The notes under the pieces are model-generated. The model searched no databases. It was not told the DNA's origin and saw only the letters and a program-made list of their open reading frames with translations. 64,000 nucleotides of DNA from an uncultured Collinsella sp. (GTDB lineage: Bacteria; Actinomycetota; Coriobacteriia; Coriobacteriales; Coriobacteriaceae). Shown one piece after another: positions 58,870-64,000 of this stretch. The first letter of the stretch is position 1. Each line of letters opens with the position of its first letter. Both the position numbers and the translations under genes were made by a program. Where the stretch lies: positions 1 to 64,000 of the forward strand of contig CAAEDE010000029.1 of assembly GCA_900754525.1 (NCBI GenBank), given 5' to 3'.

Positions 58870-60048
58870 ATGAACGTACTTGTTGTCAACGCCGGCAGCT
58901 CAAGCCTTAAATATCAGCTTTTGGATACCGATACCCGAGAGGTTTTCGCCAAGGGCAACTGCGAACGTATCGGTTCGGACATGGGCATCTTTGGCCACTC
59001 CGAGAACGGTGGCGCCAAGCAGACCGAGGAGGTCCCTTTCCCCGATCATCGCTCTGCTATCGCTCGCGTGCTCGAGGAGCTCGAGAAGACCGACTTTACG
59101 ATTGATGGCATTGGCCATCGTATCGTTCAGGGCGGCTGGCACTTCGATGATTCCGCAGTTGTCGACGACGAGGTTATGGCCAAGATTCTTGAGGTGGCAC
59201 CGCTTGCTCCGCTGCACAACTACGGCGAGGCCGCAGCAATCGAGTATTGCCGCGAGAAGTATCCGGAGCTGCCCAACGTCGCCGTCTTCGATACCTCGTT
59301 CCACATGACCATGCCCGAGGTCGCCTATACCTACGCGCTGCCCAAGGACGTGTGCGACAAGTACCACGTGCGCAAGTACGGCGCCCACGGCACGAGCCAC
59401 CGCTATGAGTGGATGATGGCCAAGGAGATCCTGGGTTCGCGCTGCCACCGTCTGCTTTCGTGCCATTTGGGTAACGGTGCTTCGCTTGCCGCCATTGAGG
59501 ACGGCGTGTGCCGCGACACCACGATGGGCCTCACGCCGCTTGACGGTCTGATGATGGGTACCCGCTGTGGTTCCATTGACCCGGCCACCGTGTGCTACCT
59601 CCAGCGCGAGGGCGGCTACAGCTATCAGGAAGTCGATGACATGATGAACAAGCAGTCTGGTCTGCTTGCCATCTCGGGCATCTCCAACGACGCCCGCGAC
59701 ATCCGTACACGCGCCTCCGAGGGCGACGAGCGCTGCCTGCTCGCCTTCGATATGTTCGCCTACAAAGCCATGCAGCAGGCTGGCTCCATGATCGCTTCTA
59801 TGGCGGGCGTGGACACCATCACCTTTACCGCTGGCATTGGCGAGAACGACTGGTCGATTCGCAAGGCCTTCTGCGACTGCTTTGAGTGGCTGGGCGTGCG
59901 CATCGACAACAACAAGAACCGTGAGGCCGTGGGCAACGGCCCACAGGTCATCAGCGCTGCCGGTTCTTCCGTCACGGTCATGGTCATCCCCACTGACGAG
60001 GAATACATGATCGCTCACGACGTCGAGCGCCTGACCGCAAACAACTAG
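58870..60048 (+). CDS. ackA: Acetate kinase (canonical-like copy)
   Basis: A 392-residue acetate kinase. NAGSSSLKYQL, GHRIVQGG, VFDTSFH, YGAHGTSHRY, SCHLGNGAS, MGTRCGSIDP, AISGISNDAR and FTAGIGEN match the standard family motifs, unlike the copy upstream. It would work with phosphotransacetylase, encoded convergently 550 bases away, to make ATP from acetyl-CoA. AAAGGAG precedes the start. It has its own dyad-containing promoter, so the two copies are probably regulated apart. Confidence 0.93.
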   Translation: MNVLVVNAGSSSLKYQLLDTDTREVFAKGNCERIGSDMGIFGHSENGGAKQTEEVPFPDHRSAIARVLEELEKTDFTIDGIGHRIVQGGWHFDDSAVVDDEVMAKILEVAPLAPLHNYGEAAAIEYCREKYPELPNVAVFDTSFHMTMPEVAYTYALPKDVCDKYHVRKYGAHGTSHRYEWMMAKEILGSRCHRLLSCHLGNGASLAAIEDGVCRDTTMGLTPLDGLMMGTRCGSIDPATVCYLQREGGYSYQEVDDMMNKQSGLLAISGISNDARDIRTRASEGDERCLLAFDMFAYKAMQQAGSMIASMAGVDTITFTAGIGENDWSIRKAFCDCFEWLGVRIDNNKNREAVGNGPQVISAAGSSVTVMVIPTDEEYMIAHDVERLTANN

Positions 60049-60072
60049 CGCGTTCGCTTGCGATTGAACGAA

Positions 60073-60106
60073 AGGTCTCCTGAGCAGCAGCTCGGGAGGC
60101 CTTTTT
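60073..60106 (+). terminator. Terminator after ackA copy 2
   Basis: GGTCTCCTGAGC pairs with GCTCGGGAGGCC and is followed by TTTTTGC. Confidence 0.8.
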
Positions 60107-60122
60107 GCTAGCAGGCGGACGA

Positions 60123-60294
60123 CGGAAACTCCATCCCATTTCGAGCGCAAATACTGGGACACGCTTTCCGGTTGAGGCACGTTGCGGAAAGTGCGACCCA
60201 CAATAAAGCAAAATTCCGTCCCAAAGTTTCCCAAACAGGCCCCAAGCGGAAGCCACATCCCACAATCCGCCTCCAAACTGGGATGTAGTTTCCG
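60123..60294. repeat. Three tandem 48-bp units at exact 62-bp spacing
   Basis: Units at 60123-60170, 60185-60232 and 60247-60294 each begin CGGAA and end TTTCC(G/C). Units 1 and 3 also have inner TCCCA and TGGGA, making them imperfect dyads; unit 2 keeps the ends but not the inner pair. Starts and ends are both spaced by 62. Confidence 0.75.
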
Positions 60295-60456
60295 GCACAA
60301 CAACCGCCGAAGCCCACCGGCCTTTCAATCTCCAAAGTGATCATCATCAGCAACGCCTGCGCTCCCAGCAACGGCACCCATCCATTCAGATTTTCAGCTC
60401 CAGCTCGTAGCCAAGCCGCCGTCCACCCCGGATTCCCTGATTGCTACGTGGCGGCA

Positions 60457-60583
60457 GGGACCCTACAGGGTAAAGCTCTGAAAATATTCCGCAGGACGCA
60501 TGAAACCCCCGCCGCACGAAGTGCGCAGCGGGGGTTTCATGCATGTCCGAGGACGTTTTCAGAGCTTTACCCTGTAGGGTCCC
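60457..60583. repeat. 127-nt hairpin between ackA and pta
   Basis: The outer 28 bases (from GGGACCCTACAGGG to CTCTGAAAA and complement) pair without error. A small interrupted section follows, then GCATGAAACCCCCGC/GCGGGGGTTTCATGC and the tip CGCAC-GAA-GTGCG. No T-run adjoins it. Confidence 0.85.
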
Positions 60584-60598
60584 GAGGGGATATGTCCG

Positions 60599-61579
60599 CT
60601 ACTCAGCCATCTGAGCCTGGACGGCGGTGATGGCCACGACACCCACGATGTCGTCGGCAGAGCAGCCGCGCGACAGATCGTTGACCGGCTTGGCGATGCC
60701 CTGCAGGATGGGGCCGTAGGCGTCGGCGCCGGCGAAGCGCTGGACCAGCTTGTAGCCGATGTTGCCGGCCTCGAGGTCGGGGAACACGAGCACGTTGGCC
60801 TTGCCGGCAACGGAGGAGCCGGGAGCCTTGAGCTGGGCGACGGTGGGGACAATAGCGGCATCGAGCTGCAGGTCGCCGTCGATGGCGAGCTCGGGAGCCT
60901 TCTCCTTGCAGAACTTCACAGCCTCCTGGACCTTCTTGGCGACCTCGCCGCCAGCGGAGCCCATGGTGGAGTAGGAGAGCATGGCCACGTGCGGCTCAAC
61001 GTTGCCCATGAAGGTGGACCAGGAGTGAGCGGAGGCGATGGCGATCTCGGAGAGCTCGTCGGAGGACGGGTTGATGTTGAGGCCGCAGTCGGCGAAGATC
61101 AGCGTGCCGTCAGTGCCGAACTGCGGGGTGTCGGTGCACATCACGAAGAAGGCCGAGACCAGCTTGGTGCCCGGGGCGGTCTTGAGGATCTGAAGCGCGG
61201 GGCGCAGGGTGTCGGCGGTGGAGTGGCAGGCGCCGGAGACCAGGCCGTCGGCATCGCCCATCTTGACCATCATGGTGCCAAAGTAGGTGGCGTCCATCAC
61301 CTGGGCGCGAGCCTGCTCGATGGTAACGCCCTTCTTGGCGCGGAGCTCGGCAAACTTCTGCGCGTACTCCTCGTGCTTCTCGGCATTGCGCGGGTCGATG
61401 ACGGTAGCGCCGGGAACGTTGATCTCGTCGGGGTTGCCCAGGATGACGATCTTTGCCAGGCCCTCCTCGATGATTTTGGTGGCCGCGACGATAGTGCGCG
61501 GATCCTCGCCCTCGGGCAGGACGATCGTCTTAAGGTCGGCCTTGGCGGCAGACTTCATACGGTTTAGGAAATCGCTCAT
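60599..61579 (-). CDS. pta: Phosphate acetyltransferase
   Basis: A 326-residue short-form phosphotransacetylase converting acetyl-CoA and phosphate to acetyl phosphate. TIVLPEGEDPRTIVAATKI near the N terminus, LVSGACHSTADTLRPALQI, MCTDTPQFGTDGTLIFADCGLN, then MLSYSTMGSAGG and NVLVFPDLEAGNIGYKLVQRF are family landmarks. AAGGAG precedes the ATG. It converges on ackA and is transcribed from a promoter that faces away from glf. Confidence 0.94.
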   Translation of the reverse strand: MSDFLNRMKSAAKADLKTIVLPEGEDPRTIVAATKIIEEGLAKIVILGNPDEINVPGATVIDPRNAEKHEEYAQKFAELRAKKGVTIEQARAQVMDATYFGTMMVKMGDADGLVSGACHSTADTLRPALQILKTAPGTKLVSAFFVMCTDTPQFGTDGTLIFADCGLNINPSSDELSEIAIASAHSWSTFMGNVEPHVAMLSYSTMGSAGGEVAKKVQEAVKFCKEKAPELAIDGDLQLDAAIVPTVAQLKAPGSSVAGKANVLVFPDLEAGNIGYKLVQRFAGADAYGPILQGIAKPVNDLSRGCSADDIVGVVAITAVQAQMAE

Positions 61580-61706
61580 GTTACTCCTTACAAGCGTTTC
61601 GCTAAGCTCCAGGCACCCGGCTGTTCACGAATAAACCCGCTGCTAGCGGGTTTACCTTTCAATTATGTACGCCGCGGTGCTTGAGCTTTCCTTGTGTGGC
61701 AAGCTC

Positions 61707-61732
61707 ATTATAGGACGCATTAGCGCTATAAT
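61707..61732. promoter_or_regulatory. Symmetric divergent promoter of pta and glf
   Basis: The perfect arms ATTATAG and CTATAAT enclose 12 bases. They provide a TATAAT -10 on the minus strand (61707-61712, towards pta) and another on the plus strand (61727-61732, towards glf). Neither has an obvious -35. A perfect hairpin AAACCCGCT/AGCGGGTTT (61633-61653) lies in the pta leader. Confidence 0.55.
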
Positions 61733-61810
61733 CGCTCTGATAAATATGTCTCGAAGAATGTTCGAGAAAAGCCCAGCTAACGAGCCCGTGGCTTTTGACA
61801 AGGAGTATCG

Positions 61811-63013
61811 ATGCAGATTACCTCAGGCCTGCCTGAAGGCTTTAACGCCGGCGCGTACGACATGATTGTCGTCGGTGCTGGATATGCCGGTGCCGTTTGC
61901 GCCCGCCGTCTTGCCGAGACCATCGGCTATCGTGTTGCCGTTTTGGAGCGCCGTAGCCACATTGCGGGCAATGCCTATGACTGCACTGACGAGGCCGGAA
62001 TCCTGATCCACGAGTACGGTCCGCATATCTATCACACTTTTAACGAGCGCGTGCACAATTTCCTGTCGCGCTTTACCAAGTGGACGGATTATCAGCACAA
62101 GGTGCTCGCCAACATCAACGGTACCCTTATGCCCGTGCCCTTCAACCATGCGAGTCTCAAGCTCGCCTTTGGTGACGAGCGCGGCGAGGAGCTGTATCAG
62201 AAGCTCGTGGAGACCTTTGGCAAGGATGTCAAGGTGCCCATTATGGAGCTGCGTAAGAAGAACGACCCGGATCTTGCCGAGGTCGCCGATTACGTCTACG
62301 AGAACGTCTTTTTGCATTACACCATGAAGCAGTGGGGCCAGACGCCCGATCAGATCGATCCCTCGATCACCGGCCGCGTTCCCGTCTTTGTGGGCGATGA
62401 TGACCGCTACTTCCCGCAAGCTCCCTTCCAGGGCATGCCGCAGGAGGGCTACACGGCGCTCTTTGAGCACATGCTCGACCACGACCTGATCGACGTGTTC
62501 TGCGACGTGGACGCCCGTGACCTCTTTGAAATCGACGAGACTACCGTCAAGATCGACGGCAAGGTCTATGGTGGCGAGATCGTCTACACCGGTCCGCTCG
62601 ATGAGCTGTTCAATCTCGATCTGGGCGCGCTACCGTACCGCACACTCGACATGAAGTTCGAGACGCTCGATATGGACCAGTTCCAGCCCGTGGGCACCGT
62701 CAACTACACCACGAGCGAGGACTACACGCGCATTACCGAGTTCAAGAACATGACCGGTCAGATCCTGCCCGGCAAGACCACCATCATGAAGGAGTATTCC
62801 AAGGCCTATACGCCCGGCTCGGGCGAGACGCCGTACTACGCCATTCTTGAGCCCGAGAACCGTGAGCTCTATGAGCGCTATCTTGAGCGCGTCCAGAACC
62901 TGACGAACTTCCACCCGGTGGGTCGTCTGGCCGAGTATCGTTACTACGATATGGACGCCGTGACCAATTCCGCCCTCGATCTTTCGGATGAGATTATCGC
63001 CTGCCATGCATAA
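61811..63013 (+). CDS. glf: UDP-galactopyranose mutase
   Basis: A 400-residue FAD enzyme that interconverts UDP-galactopyranose and UDP-galactofuranose for cell-surface glycans. The FAD loop is VVGAGYAGAVCARRLAE (about 19-35), with HIAGNAYDCTDEAGILIHEYGPHIYHT close by, and substrate residues lie in YENVFLHYTMKQWGQTPDQIDPSITGRVPV. AAGGAGT precedes the ATG. It overlaps the following glycosyltransferase gene by eight bases, so it likely begins a surface-polysaccharide operon. Confidence 0.94.
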   Translation: MQITSGLPEGFNAGAYDMIVVGAGYAGAVCARRLAETIGYRVAVLERRSHIAGNAYDCTDEAGILIHEYGPHIYHTFNERVHNFLSRFTKWTDYQHKVLANINGTLMPVPFNHASLKLAFGDERGEELYQKLVETFGKDVKVPIMELRKKNDPDLAEVADYVYENVFLHYTMKQWGQTPDQIDPSITGRVPVFVGDDDRYFPQAPFQGMPQEGYTALFEHMLDHDLIDVFCDVDARDLFEIDETTVKIDGKVYGGEIVYTGPLDELFNLDLGALPYRTLDMKFETLDMDQFQPVGTVNYTTSEDYTRITEFKNMTGQILPGKTTIMKEYSKAYTPGSGETPYYAILEPENRELYERYLERVQNLTNFHPVGRLAEYRYYDMDAVTNSALDLSDEIIACHA

Positions 63014-64000
63014 AGTCATAACATTCGGTATTCCCTCGTATAACGCCGCCAAGGACATGGACCATTGCATCACCTCCATCTTGGAGGGGAGCAATTACGC
63101 CACCGATATCGAGATTATCGTGGTGGACGACGGCTCCAAGGACGAGACGGCCGATAAGGCCGATGAGTGGGAGGCACGTTATCCCGGTATCATTCGCGCG
63201 GTACACCAGGAGAACGGTGGCCACGGTATTGCCGTCCTTTCGGGTCTGCGCGAAGCACAGGGCACCTACTACAAGGTTGTCGACTCGGATGACTGGCTCG
63301 ACGCTGCGGCTCTTTCGACCATGCTGTCGATTCTGCGTGGCTTTGAAGAGCGCGATCAGCGCGTTGACCTGTTTATCTCGAACTACGTGTACGAGAAGGT
63401 TTACGAGGGCACGCATACCGCTATTGGCTACAAATTTGCCCTGCCGCGCAAGAAGATCTTTTCCTGGGATCAGATCGGTCATTTCCGCCTGGACCAGAAC
63501 CTACTCATGCACAGCCTGTGCTATCGCACGGATGTGCTGCGCGAGTCCAACCTTCCCATGCCGCCGCACACGTTCTATGTGGACAACATCTACGCCTACG
63601 TGCCGCTGCCGCGTTGCAAGACCATGTACTACGCCGACATCGACCTCTACCGCTACTTTATCGGTCGCGAGGGCCAGAGCGTCAACGAGGCAACGATGGT
63701 CAAGCGTCTGGACCAGCAGTTCCGTGTTACGCGTATCATGATGGAGTCGTACCACTTGTACAGCGATGTTGGGTCGTCGCGCCTGCGTTCGTACATGATG
63801 GGCTACTTCACCATGATGATGGCGATCTGCTCGGTGCTTACCAAGCTTTCCGAGGAAGATTGCGCCGACGAGCGCCTAAAGACGCTGTGGAATGATTTGA
63901 AGGCCTATGACGAGCGCATGTATCGTCGTGCCCGCTACGGCGTGGTCGGGTTCTTCACCAATCTGCGCGGTCGTGCCGGTGACAAAACCACACTCGGCCT
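63006..64000 (+). CDS. Family 2 glycosyltransferase, truncated by the window end
   Basis: An open frame of at least 331 codons that starts inside the end of glf and runs off the window. TFGIPSYNAAKDMDHCITSI begins the GT-A fold, EIIVVDDGSKDET gives the nucleotide-sugar site, NGGHGIAVLSGL follows and YKVVDSDDWLD carries the DxD-type metal motif. The rest is a helix-rich part. It probably transfers a sugar in the same surface-polysaccharide pathway as glf. Donor and acceptor unknown. Confidence 0.88.
   Translation, partial: MHKVITFGIPSYNAAKDMDHCITSILEGSNYATDIEIIVVDDGSKDETADKADEWEARYPGIIRAVHQENGGHGIAVLSGLREAQGTYYKVVDSDDWLDAAALSTMLSILRGFEERDQRVDLFISNYVYEKVYEGTHTAIGYKFALPRKKIFSWDQIGHFRLDQNLLMHSLCYRTDVLRESNLPMPPHTFYVDNIYAYVPLPRCKTMYYADIDLYRYFIGREGQSVNEATMVKRLDQQFRVTRIMMESYHLYSDVGSSRLRSYMMGYFTMMMAICSVLTKLSEEDCADERLKTLWNDLKAYDERMYRRARYGVVGFFTNLRGRAGDKTTLG

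Larger units (their letters stand above)
60049..60598. other. Repeat-filled intergenic region between ackA and pta
   Basis: No gene is seen in these 550 bases. In order it holds the ackA terminator, three 48-base units at a 62-base period, about 160 bases of unremarkable sequence, and a 127-base hairpin ending 16 bases before the pta stop. Confidence 0.7.

Noticed and set aside
1..64000. tRNA, rRNA or CRISPR features
   Set aside because: No TTCRANNC-type T-arm with cloverleaf pairing was found in any intergenic stretch, no rRNA-like sequence was recognised, and no evenly spaced short repeats with unique spacers exist. The 62-bp array at 60123-60294 has only three imperfect units and no cas genes nearby.

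Overview
The window looks like a chromosomal stretch from a Collinsella-type gut anaerobe (Coriobacteriia, Actinomycetota). The signs are a GC-rich, compact coding style, fermentation genes (L-lactate dehydrogenase, two acetate kinases, phosphotransacetylase), a sortase-anchored C69 dipeptidase, a fructoselysine-type gene set like the one known in Collinsella, and a D-aspartate ligase/racemase pair. The genus call is an inference from gene content. No rRNA, tRNA, CRISPR array, prophage or intact insertion sequence was seen.

Layout. 0.5-2.9 kb: deoC and two HAD phosphatases. 3.0-14.4 kb: a GntR regulator followed by a ten-gene co-directional cluster (DcuC/YfcC-type carrier, YtcJ-type amidohydrolase, FrlC-like epimerase, FrlB-like deglycase, two FrlD-like PfkB kinases, a second amidohydrolase, YjbQ, BtpA/SgcQ, FGGY kinase). 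It looks like an enlarged Amadori-product (glycated amine) pathway. 14.5-17.2 kb: tatD, tcdA and an SdpR/SdpI pair. 17.4-28.7 kb: ettA, two uncharacterised proteins, nadE, an aminotransferase, ldh, an Mbeg1-like hydrolase and a nucleoid-associated protein. 28.8-29.5 kb: a toxin-antitoxin pair under a nested palindrome. 29.7-35.1 kb: dapH, dapB and an in-frame lysA-dapA fusion preceded by a lysine riboswitch, with a divergent M20 deacylase. 35.2-38.7 kb: HigBA, small membrane/secreted proteins and an HTH-Ser/Thr kinase pair. 38.7-43.0 kb: a secreted peptidoglycan hydrolase, a MOSC protein, and the D-Asp ligase and racemase. 43.1-47.4 kb: a complete ECF transporter with two TrpP-like S components, led by a Trp-Trp-Trp leader peptide and attenuator. 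47.5-55.2 kb: cell-wall C69 dipeptidase, lipid kinase with a 30-residue membrane protein, RNase D, membrane zinc peptidase, xseAB and a HIT protein. 55.2-57.4 kb: a LysR regulator and an MFS carrier. 57.5-61.6 kb: tandem ackA genes convergent with pta. 61.8-64.0 kb: glf and a family 2 glycosyltransferase that runs off the end.

Three things stand out. The first is the enlarged Amadori cluster. The second is amino-acid control by RNA: a lysine riboswitch on the fused lysA-dapA operon and Trp-codon attenuation of a predicted tryptophan ECF importer. The third is a set of structured intergenic repeats. One ~90-nt element occurs three times, always just downstream of a stop codon and in the same sense as the gene, and its stems keep pairing although their sequences differ. 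The ackA-pta intergenic region carries three repeats of exact 62-bp period plus a 127-nt hairpin.
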